64,000 nucleotides of DNA from Marinilactibacillus piezotolerans (GTDB lineage Bacteria; Bacillota; Bacilli; Lactobacillales; Carnobacteriaceae_A). The notes under the pieces were generated by a model. The model searched no databases. It worked only from the letters and a program-made list of their open reading frames with translations, and was not told where the DNA came from. A program made the translations under genes and the position numbers. The stretch covers positions 868,001 through 932,000 of the forward strand of contig NZ_FWDP01000004.1 of NCBI RefSeq assembly GCF_900169305.1. The letters are read 5' to 3'. Shown here in pieces: positions 45,375 to 54,835 of the stretch (position 1 is its first letter; the number at the start of each line of letters is the position of its first letter).

Positions 45375-47750
45375 TTATTTGAAAGTAACATTTGTTGCAC
45401 CATTCCCACCTTGATTAGCAGGGGCATCACTATAGGATTTAACCTGCGGATGCTTTTTCAAATAATCCTGAACCGCTTTTCTGACGGCTCCTGTACCCAT
45501 ACCATGAATAATGGTCACTTTAGGATAATTGGACAATAGTGCCTGATCGATATATTGATCTAATTGGTTTAACGCAGCTTCCACGCGTTCACCTCTAAGA
45601 TCTAGTTCAGTAGAGACAGATCCTACTGAGTAAGATTTCAAAGTCGTGCGAGTTGATTTAGGTTCTTTTTCCGCTTGAGTCAGTGTTAAGTCACTTTCAT
45701 TCAATTTCATTTTCAGCATACCCATTTGAACGACCCACTGTTTATTGCCGGCTTTTTCAATGATCGTTCCTTTTTGACCGAAGGATTCTACCTGAACAGC
45801 ATCTCCTGGTTTCAGTTCTTTTTTACGTTTTTGTTTCTGCAGTACTTTATTTTTCTGCAAAGTTTCTTCTTCCGTTTTTAAGTTAGATAATCGGGTTTGT
45901 GCATCGATAAATTCGTGTTCTTTAACATTGCCTCCTGCTTGCCCCTCTAGCTGTCGCGCTCGCAGTTTTTCAATAATCCGGCTGGCATCTTTTTGTGCTT
46001 TTTCAACAATTTGATTTGCGTCAGCTTCAGCTTGTTTCTTCAAGCGTTCTTTCTCCGCTTCATACTCATCAAAGGCAGCTTTTAACTCTTTATGCAATCG
46101 TTCTGCTTTTCTGAGTTCTTCTTTCGCTTTAACTGTCTCTTGATTGGCCTGTTTGCGTTTGGTTTCAAGATCTTGAATCATTTCATCGACGCTTTGGCTT
46201 TCTCCGCTCATCAATTGTCTAGCCGATTCAATAATGGTCTGATCCAGTCCAAGTCTGCTGGCGATTTCAAAAGCATTGCTTCGGCCTGGAATCCCAATCA
46301 GCAAGCGATAAGTTGGACTAAGGGTCTCTACATCAAATTCCATGCTGGCATTGATGGTTTGCGGCCGGTTATAGCCATAAGCTTTTAATTCTGGATAATG
46401 AGAAGTGATCAGTACATAACTCCCTTTAGCTGCAATAGCATCCAGCATGGCGATTGCCAAAGCCGCTCCCTCTTGCGGATCGGTTCCTGCACCCAATTCA
46501 TCCAGAAGAATCAAACTATTCTCGTCAATGCGGTTTAAGATATCTACAATATTTGTCATATGTGAAGAAAAGGTCGATAGACTTTGCTCAATCGACTGTT
46601 CATCTCCAATATCAGCAAATACGCTGGAGAAAATCCCCATCGTACTATTTTCTTCTACAGGCAGCTGCAGTCCTGATTGGCCCATCAGCTGAAGCAGTCC
46701 CAGTGTTTTAAGGGCAACGGTTTTCCCCCCGGTATTTGGACCTGTAATAATCATTGTCTGATACTCTTCTCCAAGAATCAAGTCATTGGCTACGACTTCA
46801 TCCTCTCCCAGAAGCGGATGTCTTGACTGTATAAAAGAAACATGATTTTCGGTACTGATCAAAGGTCTGACGCCATTCAGCTCTCTTGCATATTTTGCTT
46901 TAGCATTGATAAAATCTAGCATAACCAGTACGGTCATATTCTGATCAATCTCATCCGTATGCGGCATCAGCTCTTCAGTCATTTCAGCTAAGATTCTGGC
47001 TACTTCATTTCGTTCCTCGCTCTGATACTGTTTCAGTCGATTATTTAGATCTACTACACTTTGAGGTTCAATAAACAGCGTTTGGCCGGTTGAACTTTGG
47101 TCATGGACCACTCCGCCGAAAGTCTGTCTGTTTTCTTGTTTGACCGGGATAACATAGCGATCATTGCGCATGGTAATAATAGCATCCGTCAAAAAACGGG
47201 CTTGGCTTCCTCTAACAATACTTTCCAGCTTTTGTCTTACACGGCTTTCTGTTTGTTTGATACCTGTACGAATCCCTTTGAGTTTTGTACTGGCATCATC
47301 CAGTACATATCCTCCCTCGTCAACTATAGCGAAAATACTGCGTTCCAAGCCTTTTAAAGGGACAAACTGATCACTGACCTTATAAAGCTGTGTCAAGGCA
47401 ATTTCTTCTTCACGCATGAGCGTAAAAAACTGATTGATTTCTCTGACACTTCTAATGACTTTACCGATCTGGGCTAATTCTTTTCCATTCAAAGCTGCAC
47501 CGATCTTCACTCTCTTAAGATGCGGTCTCACATCCATGAACGGAGAGATTGGAATACCGCCTTTCATACGCAGAATCCTTACCCCGTCGTCTGTTTCTTC
47601 TTGTCTATATCTGACTTCATCATAATCAGACGAAGGCGTCAAATGTTGGATTTTTTCTTTTCCCAGAGCAGAAACAGCATGGCCAGAAAGCTGCTGGATC
47701 ACTTTGGGAAAATCCAATGTTTTATAGGACTTTTCAATTTTCATCTTCAA
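45375..47750 (-). CDS. mutS2: MutS2 family ATPase/nuclease
   Basis: A 791-residue protein. MutS-like core and clamp regions precede the ATPase domain, with Walker A TGPNTGGKTVALKT near residue 338 and Walker B LILLDELGAGTDPQEGAAL. A long coiled coil (about 515-640) follows, then a C-terminal Smr endonuclease domain with ELDLRGERVEAALNQLDQYID and the active-site loop TIIHGMGTGAVRKAV. MutS2 lacks the mismatch-recognition domain. It limits homologous recombination and, in Bacillus, also helps rescue collided ribosomes. The cvpA-zapA genes upstream are the usual neighbours. Confidence 0.95.
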   Translation of the reverse strand: MKMKIEKSYKTLDFPKVIQQLSGHAVSALGKEKIQHLTPSSDYDEVRYRQEETDDGVRILRMKGGIPISPFMDVRPHLKRVKIGAALNGKELAQIGKVIRSVREINQFFTLMREEEIALTQLYKVSDQFVPLKGLERSIFAIVDEGGYVLDDASTKLKGIRTGIKQTESRVRQKLESIVRGSQARFLTDAIITMRNDRYVIPVKQENRQTFGGVVHDQSSTGQTLFIEPQSVVDLNNRLKQYQSEERNEVARILAEMTEELMPHTDEIDQNMTVLVMLDFINAKAKYARELNGVRPLISTENHVSFIQSRHPLLGEDEVVANDLILGEEYQTMIITGPNTGGKTVALKTLGLLQLMGQSGLQLPVEENSTMGIFSSVFADIGDEQSIEQSLSTFSSHMTNIVDILNRIDENSLILLDELGAGTDPQEGAALAIAMLDAIAAKGSYVLITSHYPELKAYGYNRPQTINASMEFDVETLSPTYRLLIGIPGRSNAFEIASRLGLDQTIIESARQLMSGESQSVDEMIQDLETKRKQANQETVKAKEELRKAERLHKELKAAFDEYEAEKERLKKQAEADANQIVEKAQKDASRIIEKLRARQLEGQAGGNVKEHEFIDAQTRLSNLKTEEETLQKNKVLQKQKRKKELKPGDAVQVESFGQKGTIIEKAGNKQWVVQMGMLKMKLNESDLTLTQAEKEPKSTRTTLKSYSVGSVSTELDLRGERVEAALNQLDQYIDQALLSNYPKVTIIHGMGTGAVRKAVQDYLKKHPQVKSYSDAPANQGGNGATNVTFK

Positions 47751-47816
47751 ACTTTCAAACCTCTCTCATCTCTGATTGTTGATTGCGCTGATTTCTTAAC
47801 AGCTGCTGATCCATTC

Positions 47817-47876
47817 AAAAAAAGTGCGGCTGGAAAACGGCTAGTTAAGCTCTCGTTTTCTAGGCCAACACCTCTT
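47817..47876 (-). terminator. Terminator between cvpA and mutS2
   Basis: On the minus strand GTGTTGGC pairs with GCCGCAC (one bulge) around GAAAACG/CGTTTTC, followed by seven T. Confidence 0.6.
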
Positions 47877-47918
47877 TTCATACTTATTTGATCAATTTCT
47901 ACATAATAATATTAACGA

Positions 47919-48515
47919 CTATTCTTCTTCAATTGCCGGTTGCTCAGGTGCTGTATCTTCTACTAAACCTTCCTCAACCCACCAGTTGTAGATATTGGAA
48001 GATAGTTCTGGTGTCTCAGAAACAATGACTCTGGCTAATGCACTGGATTCAAACTGAGATTGAATGAAGCTGACTGGAATCATCGAAAGTAAAAATAGAA
48101 TCAAGAATACTCCAACATATTGAACAATAAACCCGACAACTGACCCGCCGATGGCATTCAGCTGCTTGACTACGGGGATTTTAGTTAAGAAATTCAATAA
48201 CCCGCCGATGAATCTTGTCAAAATCCACCCGATGACTAAGATGCCAATAAAGGCTGCTCCATTATAAAACCCTTGATCTAGACTAAAGGTGAATTCCTGT
48301 CCATATAGGACAAAAGGACTCTCAGCAGAAGCAGACGGGCTTGGATAAGGCACCAGCATTTCAACCCATTCACTGACTGTTTTATAATAAGTCAAAGCAA
48401 AGTAAAATGAAATGACATATCCGATAGTCAGCACAAGCTGCAACACTAATCCTCTTTTAGCTCCGCTGTAAAGCGAGAGTAAAAGTAATAATATAATAAT
48501 TAACGATAATAACAT
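47919..48515 (-). CDS. cvpA: CvpA family membrane protein
   Basis: A 198-residue protein with four membrane segments at about 1-20, 25-42, 80-100 and 118-142. The family region SLIIILLLLLSLYSGAKRGLVLQLVLTIGYVISFYFAL is at the N-terminus. The C-terminus is acidic (VEDTAPEQPAIEEE). E. coli CvpA is needed for colicin V production and bile resistance. In Firmicutes it lies between zapA and mutS2, as here, with no fixed role. Confidence 0.9.
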   Translation of the reverse strand: MLLSLIIILLLLLSLYSGAKRGLVLQLVLTIGYVISFYFALTYYKTVSEWVEMLVPYPSPSASAESPFVLYGQEFTFSLDQGFYNGAAFIGILVIGWILTRFIGGLLNFLTKIPVVKQLNAIGGSVVGFIVQYVGVFLILFLLSMIPVSFIQSQFESSALARVIVSETPELSSNIYNWWVEEGLVEDTAPEQPAIEEE

Positions 48516-48525
48516 GGTGTTCTCC

Positions 48526-48816
48526 TTATTGGCTATTTAATTTCTTTTCTTGTGCTAACTGGTGCTCCAGTTCTGCAATTCTATCTTCTAGTTTTGTAAC
48601 TTTTTTCTTCATTTCCAGTTGATCAGACACTGCGTTGATGGCCATCAGCATGGCGCGTTTCTCTGTATCCAATCCCTTTGTCATCTTCTGCAGCAATGTC
48701 ATTTGTTCATCTACTGTCTGCGCGACGACTTGCATATGCTTTTCTGACCGAGGGCCGACAATCGTATAAGTTTGTCCAGCAATCTCAGCCTTGAATCTTC
48801 TTTTTTCTTCAGGCAT
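48526..48816 (-). CDS. zapA: Cell division protein ZapA
   Basis: A 96-residue protein that cross-links FtsZ filaments at mid-cell. The ZapA domain reads RFKAEIAGQTYTIVGPRSEKHMQVVAQTVDEQM, followed by a C-terminal coiled coil (LEMKKKVTKLEDRIAELEHQLAQEKKL). The ATG has AGGAGG seven bases upstream. It is the first gene of zapA-cvpA, ten bases apart. Confidence 0.93.
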   Translation of the reverse strand: MPEEKRRFKAEIAGQTYTIVGPRSEKHMQVVAQTVDEQMTLLQKMTKGLDTEKRAMLMAINAVSDQLEMKKKVTKLEDRIAELEHQLAQEKKLNSQ

Positions 48817-48966
48817 GCATTAGCCTCCTAGACATGCAAATTCTCTATTATAATAACATGAAAAAGCGGTTCATGCATCCTTTGATCGTCGTTTTCTAGC
48901 CTGTTTGCTGTTTCCAACTCTTACAGACCTTCCGCTGACTGATTTTTTACCGTCTGCTAACAGCAC

Positions 48967-49010
48967 AAAAAGACTTTTACATAGAATCATCTCTACGTAG
49001 AAGCCTTTTT
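48967..49010 (-). terminator. Terminator of pheST
   Basis: A near-perfect 19-bp minus-strand stem (AAAAAGGCTTCTACGTAGA and its partner, one mismatch) ending in CTTTTTG, about 70 bases past pheT. Confidence 0.75.
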
Positions 49011-49078
49011 GTTTTTTGTCTTACTTAACACTTAACTGTTTTGATTATCAGATCAATCCGTTCAGTGACTGTTCAACT

Positions 49079-51493
49079 TTATCTGATTTCTGCAGAAAGT
49101 TTTTCAGCTAATGCTGTTTTGACTTTTTCAAAATCTTTGTTGACTTCTTCTTCTTTCAACGTTGCTTCAGGATTCAAATACGCAAGCGAGTACGCCAATG
49201 ATTTTTTGCCTTGTTCAATGTGCTCTCCTTGGTATAAATCGAATAAGCGTACTTGCTGCAGCCATTTTCCACCATTTGCTTCGATGACATCCATTACTTG
49301 ACGATGCGTAACAGACTCGTCAACCAGTAATGCAATATCTCGAGAAGTCCCTGGATATTTAGGAATCGTATTGTAAAGCACTGGATTTTTTTCTGCTTGT
49401 ACAAGTGCTTCCAGGTTCAATTCAAATACATAGGTGTCTTCTAAATCAAATTGCTGCGCAACCAAAGGATGAACTTGACCGATTATACCAATCGGAGTGC
49501 CGCCTAATTGGATTTCTGCTGTTCTACCTGGATGCAAGTCTGGATAAGCTTGGGAAGCATTGTATCGAATAGACTCTTTTAATCCGATAGTACTGAACAA
49601 TTCCTCCAGAATTCCTTTCAAGGTATAGAAATCAACTGGAGTGTTGTCTGCAGACCACGTTTTTTCTGTTAATGATCCCGTTACCAGCCCAGCAACATGC
49701 TCTTCTTCATTCGGCAAGACCGATTCATTATTTTCGTAGAACACATGCCCAACTTCATAAAGAGCAGCCTGTTTTGACTGACGGGCAATATTATAAGCTG
49801 CATTGTCCACCAGGCCGCTGATCAAACTTAATCTGAGGGTTTTATGCTCTTCACTCATTGGCCAGTCCAAGCTGGTCGTTTTAGAAGACTTCAAGCTGAA
49901 TCTTTCCGCTTTTTCAGGTGTAGTCAATGCATAACTGATTGTTTGCGCTAATCCGCTGCCTTCCAGGAAACGGCGAACATAGCGTGTTAACCGTTGTTTC
50001 TCGTCTAGTTCGCCTGGTGTAGATTCCATCGTTGGTAATGTTGAAGGAATCTTGTTATAGCCATAAACTCTAGCAACTTCCTCTAATAGATCCGCTTCAA
50101 TCGAAATATCCCATCTTCTAAGGGGAACTGTCACATTGAATTGATCTTCAATAAGGTCAAATTCAAATTGCAGGCGCGTAAATATCGCGGCAACCGCTTC
50201 AAGAGAAAGGTCAGTTCCAAGTACATGATTGATTCTGCCCAACTTGATTGAAACCACTTTTTCAACCGGCTGTTCAGCGTTGATCTCTGCAGTACCGGAT
50301 AATATGGTTCCCCCGCTGATCTCCGCCATTAATGCAGCAGCATGATCTAATGCCGTTTGGATCGTCGCCAAATTCAGTCCGCGTTCAAATCGAGAACTAG
50401 ATTCGCTGCGCAAGTTCAAAGATTGTGCAGTTTTACGAACTAATGCAGAAGCAAACGCAGCAGATTCAATTAAAACAGTTTTCGTTTCTTTTGTGACATG
50501 AGAATTTTGTCCGCCCATAACTCCAGCTAATGCAACTGGAACTTCACCATTTGTAATGATTAAGTTTTCTGAAGACAAAGTTCTTTCCTGTCCGTCCAGT
50601 GTAGTAATCGTTTCGTTATTTTCTGCTCTTCTGACGAATATTTCTTTTGAACCTAAAGCATCATAATCAAATGCATGCAACGGCTGACCGTACTCCAGCA
50701 TAATATAATTTGTTACATCAACTACTGAGTCAATAGGTCTGATTCCTGCATTCATCAGCTTTCTCTGCAGCCATAGCGGACTTTCTTTTACGGTAACATC
50801 TTTGACCATTCGCAATTTATAATATGGCGTATCTTGCTGGTTTTGAACAGCGACTTGAACTTTATCGATAATCGATTCTGTACTTTCGGATATTGTAATT
50901 TTTTCAAATTCAGGCTTTTGAGAAAGGATTGCTCCTGCTTCAAAGGCTACACCGCGCATGCTCATTGCATCTGCTCTATTTGGTGTAATATCCAGATCAA
51001 TGATGACGTCGTCCAGTCCAATATAAGGCAATGCTGATTCACCGACGACTGCCTCTTCCGGAAGAATATAAATCCCATCTTCGGCATTTTTAGGGATCAC
51101 TGAGTCAGAAAAGCCGAGTTCTCCTAAAGAACAGATCATTCCGTTAGAGACATGTCCGCGCAGCTTGCTTTTTTTGATTTTAAAGTTCCCAGGCAACTTT
51201 GCGCCTGGCAAAGCCGTTATCACTTTCTGACCGTTTGCCACATTAGGTGCTCCGCAGACGATTTGATACAGCTCTTCTGCTCCAACATCGACTTGAGCAA
51301 TATTCAAATGATCAGAATCTTCCATTTTCTCCAATGACTTGATATGGCCTACGACCAAGTTATTCAACCCTTTGCCTGGTTCAATCAGACTGTCCACTTC
51401 AATCCCTGTCAGCGTAATCTGATCTGCCAGTTGTTCAGGTGTTACTTCCTGCAGATTTAAATATTCTTTTAACCAGTTATATGATGCTTTCAT
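49079..51493 (-). CDS. pheT: Phenylalanyl-tRNA synthetase beta subunit
   Basis: An 804-residue subunit of the alpha2-beta2 synthetase. The order is N-terminal MKASYNWLKEYLNL, an EMAP-type tRNA-binding domain (about 40-150), B3/B4 editing domain (about 200-400, with DVTNYIMLEYGQPLHAFD), B5, the catalytic-like core, and the C-terminal anticodon-binding FDX-ACB domain (YNTIPKYPGTSRDIALLVDESVTHRQVMDVI). It is seven bases after pheS. Full length. Confidence 0.97.
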   Translation of the reverse strand: MKASYNWLKEYLNLQEVTPEQLADQITLTGIEVDSLIEPGKGLNNLVVGHIKSLEKMEDSDHLNIAQVDVGAEELYQIVCGAPNVANGQKVITALPGAKLPGNFKIKKSKLRGHVSNGMICSLGELGFSDSVIPKNAEDGIYILPEEAVVGESALPYIGLDDVIIDLDITPNRADAMSMRGVAFEAGAILSQKPEFEKITISESTESIIDKVQVAVQNQQDTPYYKLRMVKDVTVKESPLWLQRKLMNAGIRPIDSVVDVTNYIMLEYGQPLHAFDYDALGSKEIFVRRAENNETITTLDGQERTLSSENLIITNGEVPVALAGVMGGQNSHVTKETKTVLIESAAFASALVRKTAQSLNLRSESSSRFERGLNLATIQTALDHAAALMAEISGGTILSGTAEINAEQPVEKVVSIKLGRINHVLGTDLSLEAVAAIFTRLQFEFDLIEDQFNVTVPLRRWDISIEADLLEEVARVYGYNKIPSTLPTMESTPGELDEKQRLTRYVRRFLEGSGLAQTISYALTTPEKAERFSLKSSKTTSLDWPMSEEHKTLRLSLISGLVDNAAYNIARQSKQAALYEVGHVFYENNESVLPNEEEHVAGLVTGSLTEKTWSADNTPVDFYTLKGILEELFSTIGLKESIRYNASQAYPDLHPGRTAEIQLGGTPIGIIGQVHPLVAQQFDLEDTYVFELNLEALVQAEKNPVLYNTIPKYPGTSRDIALLVDESVTHRQVMDVIEANGGKWLQQVRLFDLYQGEHIEQGKKSLAYSLAYLNPEATLKEEEVNKDFEKVKTALAEKLSAEIR

Positions 51494-51500
51494 CTTTATC

Positions 51501-52547
51501 TTATCCTTTCACCTTGAATTGTTCTAAGAAACGCTGATCATTCAAGTAGAAGTTTCGAATGTCATCAACTCCGTATTTCAGCATAGCGATCCGATCAGGA
51601 CCTAGACCAAATGCGAATCCGCCATAAATCTCTGGATCCACTCCAGACATTTTCAGTACTTCAGGATGCGTCATACCGGCTCCTAGTATTTCGATCCAAC
51701 CCGTTCCTTTACATACGCTGCATCCTGAACCGCCGCATTTAAAGCAGCTTACGTCAACTTCGACAGAAGGTTCAGTGAACGGGAAATAGCTTGGACGCAG
51801 TCTGATTTCTCGATTCTCGCCGAACATTTTTTTCGCTAACGTTTCAAGTGTTCCTTTTAAATCTGCCATTGTAATATGCTTGTCAATGACCATTCCTTCG
51901 ATTTGATGAAACTGATGTGAGTGAGTCGCATCATCTGTGTCGCGTCGGTACACTTTTCCGGGACTGATCATTTTCAGAGGTCCTTTAGAAAAATCATGCT
52001 GCTCAAGCGTTCTTGCCTGAAGAGGTGATGTATGCGTACGCAACAGTACTTCTGGTGTGATATAGAATGTATCTTGCATATCTCTTGCGGGATGGTTTTG
52101 CGGAAGATTTACACGTTCGAAGTTATAATAATCTTCTTCTACTTCGTTTCCTTCAATAATCTGATAGCCCATTCCTAAGAATAGATCTTCTATTTCTTCC
52201 ATAATTTGAGTAATGACATGTGACTGACCTTTTTTCGGTTTGCTGCCGGGCAGTGTTACATCTAAAGTTTCTTCAGCTAATCGTTTGTTTAACGCTTCTG
52301 TTTCGATTCTCTGTCTGGTCACAGCCAGCTGCTCAGTCAACTGGTCACGCACTTGGTTGGCAAGCTGCCCAATAACTGGACGTTCTTCGGCTGATAAGTC
52401 TTTCATTCCTTTTAAAACTTGAGTAATCTCGCCTTTTTTCCCTAAGTATGAGACTCTTAGATTTTCCAATTCTTCTAATGAAGAAACGACTCTGATTTCA
52501 CTGGATGCTTTTTCAGCAATGGCTGTTAATTTATCCTTTAATTCCAT
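51501..52547 (-). CDS. pheS: Phenylalanyl-tRNA synthetase alpha subunit
   Basis: A 348-residue catalytic subunit. I start at ATG 52547, seven bases after AAGGAG ([14 protein letters not shown]); the longer open frame runs into the T-box terminator. An N-terminal coiled coil precedes the class II core with motif 2 ([25 protein letters not shown]) and motif 3 ([17 protein letters not shown]). A four-cysteine insertion ([17 protein letters not shown]) replaces part of the usual loop. Transcription is controlled by the T-box upstream. Confidence 0.97.
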   Translation of the reverse strand: MELKDKLTAIAEKASSEIRVVSSLEELENLRVSYLGKKGEITQVLKGMKDLSAEERPVIGQLANQVRDQLTEQLAVTRQRIETEALNKRLAEETLDVTLPGSKPKKGQSHVITQIMEEIEDLFLGMGYQIIEGNEVEEDYYNFERVNLPQNHPARDMQDTFYITPEVLLRTHTSPLQARTLEQHDFSKGPLKMISPGKVYRRDTDDATHSHQFHQIEGMVIDKHITMADLKGTLETLAKKMFGENREIRLRPSYFPFTEPSVEVDVSCFKCGGSGCSVCKGTGWIEILGAGMTHPEVLKMSGVDPEIYGGFAFGLGPDRIAMLKYGVDDIRNFYLNDQRFLEQFKVKG

Positions 52548-52579
52548 TCTTTTGCTCCTTAATAATGATAAATTTTGTA

Positions 52580-52845
52580 TAAAAAAAGACCCCATCCCAA
52601 TTAGGGACGAGGTCAACACGCGGTACCACCCTTGTTTAAAACCAATTACGATTAGTCTTACACTTTTGCATAACGGCGCATACCGAGATTTCTTTTAAAA
52701 TGATCGAAATCTACTTTATAAAGAATCAAGAAAAGCTGACTCTTGTACGATGAAAGTGAACTTCATTCAGGTTCCTATTCGGATACTTGCAGCCTTTGAT
52801 ATCCGATCTCTTAATAGTCCGCTCAATTACTCTTTTTCACCAGTA
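52580..52845 (-). promoter_or_regulatory. T-box riboswitch of pheST, probably Phe-specific
   Basis: The minus strand carries the T-box sequence AAGGGTGGTACCGCG (52619-52633), followed by a strong terminator (GACC-CGTCCC/GGGATGGGGTC, seven T; 52580-52614). Upstream a Stem I region contains a CGGATA/TATCCG distal hairpin. A probable specifier loop reads GAAGTTCAC near 52760, in which TTC is a Phe codon. Uncharged tRNA-Phe would stabilise the antiterminator and switch on pheST. Confidence 0.92.
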
Positions 52846-52887
52846 GTTTTATCTTATTCAATTATTTGCTGATTGTTTATCGATTGC

Positions 52888-53235
52888 TTACGCATGTTTG
52901 TGACAATCTTCTTCGCTGATCCAGTCGTCCGCCCATGTTTGGACTTCTTGCATCACGTTTTTTAATGCATGTCCCTTCGTTGTTAGACAATAGCCAGATT
53001 TCAAATCACAATCTTCGTTCAGTTCTTTTGTGACGATTTCTGATTTTTCAAGTTCTTTAAGTCTTTCTACAAGCACACGATCACTAACGTCGGGAATAGC
53101 TTGAGAAAGATCTTTAAACCGACGAGGTCCATCCAACAAAACATCAATAATAAGTCCAGTCCATTTTTTACCTAAAATAGAAAAAGTTTGTTCAAATTTA
53201 GGACAGATGATTTTATTTTGTGTAGCTTCAATCAT
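52888..53235 (-). CDS. HxlR/YodB family transcriptional regulator
   Basis: A 115-residue winged-helix protein. ICPKFEQTFSILGKKWTGLIIDVLLDGPRRFKDLSQAIPDVSDRVLVERLKELE is the HxlR core. The N-terminal Cys11 in CPKF is the conserved redox Cys of YodB/HypR-type sensors, and three more Cys lie near the C-terminus. Such regulators respond to quinones, aldehydes or hypochlorite and often control nearby oxidoreductases. The closest one here is the SDR gene at 55807, on the other side of mgtE; a link is speculative. Confidence 0.88.
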   Translation of the reverse strand: MIEATQNKIICPKFEQTFSILGKKWTGLIIDVLLDGPRRFKDLSQAIPDVSDRVLVERLKELEKSEIVTKELNEDCDLKSGYCLTTKGHALKNVMQEVQTWADDWISEEDCHKHA

Positions 53236-53265
53236 GTATGTTCACCTCTACTTTCAAACACTATC

Positions 53266-53294
53266 AGTATAACACCAATCGTTCTATATTGTAA
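53266..53294 (-). promoter_or_regulatory. HxlR gene promoter
   Basis: On the minus strand TTACAA (53289-53294), a 17-base spacer and TATACT (53266-53271). ACT-GAT-AGT overlaps the end of the -10 and may be part of an operator. Confidence 0.55.
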
Positions 53295-53361
53295 GAAAAG
53301 ATAAAACAATTTCCTAAAATTTTAAACAGTTTGTTCAATCTTTCAAATTTTTCACCCGTAT

Positions 53362-54723
53362 TTATAAATATTGCAGTAAAGAAGTTGCAATCGTAAAGTA
53401 AACGACTAGCCCGATCGTATCATTCAGCGTGGTGATAAAAGGTCCGGAAGCCACTGCCGGGTCGATTTTAAATTTGTTGATGACGACCGGAATAACTGTT
53501 CCAATCACTGATGCTAGACTTACGGATAAGAAAATGGAAGACCCAATGATAATACCAAGAATCAGATTGCCATATATAACCATGACAATGCCGAGCAGCA
53601 CTACTGCTGCCATTACACCGATCATCATTCCAGCACTCAGTTCATTTTTAACCGTTTTTATGAAATTATCTTTGTCATTATCATCGACTGTGAGATTTCT
53701 GACTGCCACAGCCAGTGATTGCGTCCCCACATTTCCGGCAGTCCCCATAATCATAGGAATAAATGCAGCAAGGATAACGACAGATTCCAGCGTATCTTCA
53801 AAATAACTGATCAGACTGCTGGTAATAAGACCTAGAAATAGTAAAATAATAATCCATGGTGCTCTTGATTTTGCTGCGTTAAATGGCGTCATTTTTCTGT
53901 CGTCTCCGCCTCTTCTGATACCGGCGAATTCATTAAAGTCTTCTGTTACTTCGTCTTGGATGACATCCATGACATCATCGACCGTTACGATCCCAAGCAT
54001 TGTTCCATCATGCGCAATAACCGGCAATGCCAGCAAGTCGTAGTCTTGGATGACTTGGGCAACTTTTTCCTGGTCTTCATCCACTCGGACTGAGACCACT
54101 TGCGAATACATCAAAGACTCAACCGTTTCTTCTTCTGAAGAGAGCAGCAAGTCTCTCAAGGAAAGAACGCCCAGCAGCCGATATTTTTCATCTACTACGT
54201 ACAAGTAATAGATGGTTTCAGCATGATGCCCGATCTGGCGCAGTCGTTTAATAACGTCGCTGGTCGTAGACTTGTAGTTGATCGAGATAAACTCTTTTGT
54301 CATAATGGATCCTGCTGTTTCTGGTGCATAAGACAGCAGCTCCTGTACCCGGTCGCTTTCTCGTTTATTCATCATTGACAGTAAAGCTTGATTATCAGTA
54401 TCCTCGCTGTTGGTTAAAAAATGCGCAACATCATCTGCTGCCATATGATTAAAGACTTTAGCCATATAAGCATCAGGAAGATACTGAACAGCATCTTCCT
54501 GATCTTCGATTTCCATCCATTCAAATACTTCAGCAAACTCTTCTGGGGAAAGAAATTCAGAAATTTTTGCTTTTTTTTCTGGATACAATAGATGAAAAAT
54601 TTCATGCTGATCTCGGTCATGCAGCTGCAGAAATAGTTTGCGGAATGCTTCTCGATCGTTCTGCTTAGCTGCCTGAAAAATTTCATCGTAATTTTTTCGT
54701 TCTGTATTTTCTACTATTTTCAT
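53362..54723 (-). CDS. mgtE: Magnesium transporter MgtE
   Basis: A 453-residue Mg channel. The N-terminal superhelical domain (about 15-125) precedes two CBS domains (about 130-250, IMTKEFISINYKSTTSDVIKRLRQ and YSQVVSVRVDEDQEKVAQVIQDYDLLALPVI). A plug helix and five membrane segments follow, with AFIPMIMGTAGNVGTQSLAVAVR and the C-terminal FITTLNDTIGLVVYF. I prefer ATG 54723; a GTG at 54732 is possible. Neither has a good ribosome-binding site, and a strongly initiated frame overlaps the start, so translation is probably coupled. The CBS domains close the channel when Mg is high. Confidence 0.94.
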   Translation of the reverse strand: MKIVENTERKNYDEIFQAAKQNDREAFRKLFLQLHDRDQHEIFHLLYPEKKAKISEFLSPEEFAEVFEWMEIEDQEDAVQYLPDAYMAKVFNHMAADDVAHFLTNSEDTDNQALLSMMNKRESDRVQELLSYAPETAGSIMTKEFISINYKSTTSDVIKRLRQIGHHAETIYYLYVVDEKYRLLGVLSLRDLLLSSEEETVESLMYSQVVSVRVDEDQEKVAQVIQDYDLLALPVIAHDGTMLGIVTVDDVMDVIQDEVTEDFNEFAGIRRGGDDRKMTPFNAAKSRAPWIIILLFLGLITSSLISYFEDTLESVVILAAFIPMIMGTAGNVGTQSLAVAVRNLTVDDNDKDNFIKTVKNELSAGMMIGVMAAVVLLGIVMVIYGNLILGIIIGSSIFLSVSLASVIGTVIPVVINKFKIDPAVASGPFITTLNDTIGLVVYFTIATSLLQYL

Positions 54724-54835
54724 ACTTGCCACTCATTTCGGATTCATATTTTAGCGAAGACATATGTCCAAGCTGCTTATCTGACATTGCTTCATTTTCT
54801 TTCATTATCTGATTCGAACTGGGAACAGCATCCAT
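54683..54835 (-). CDS. Putative 50-codon leader ORF overlapping the mgtE start
   Basis: On the minus strand GGAGGTGA, nearly the full anti-Shine-Dalgarno complement, lies at ideal spacing before ATG 54835. The frame runs 50 codons and ends with TGA at 54683, about 40 bases inside mgtE in another frame. The peptide starts MDAVPSSNQIMKENEAMSDK and ends very basic (KYRTKKLR). mgtE itself has no comparable ribosome-binding site. I cannot tell whether the peptide matters or only its translation does. Confidence 0.5.
   Translation of the reverse strand: MDAVPSSNQIMKENEAMSDKQLGHMSSLKYESEMSGKYENSRKYRTKKLR

Noticed and set aside
54780-54835. A GTTCGAATC stretch resembling a tRNA T-loop
   Set aside because: No acceptor stem, anticodon arm or CCA-side pairing can be built around it; it lies inside the 50-codon frame upstream of mgtE.
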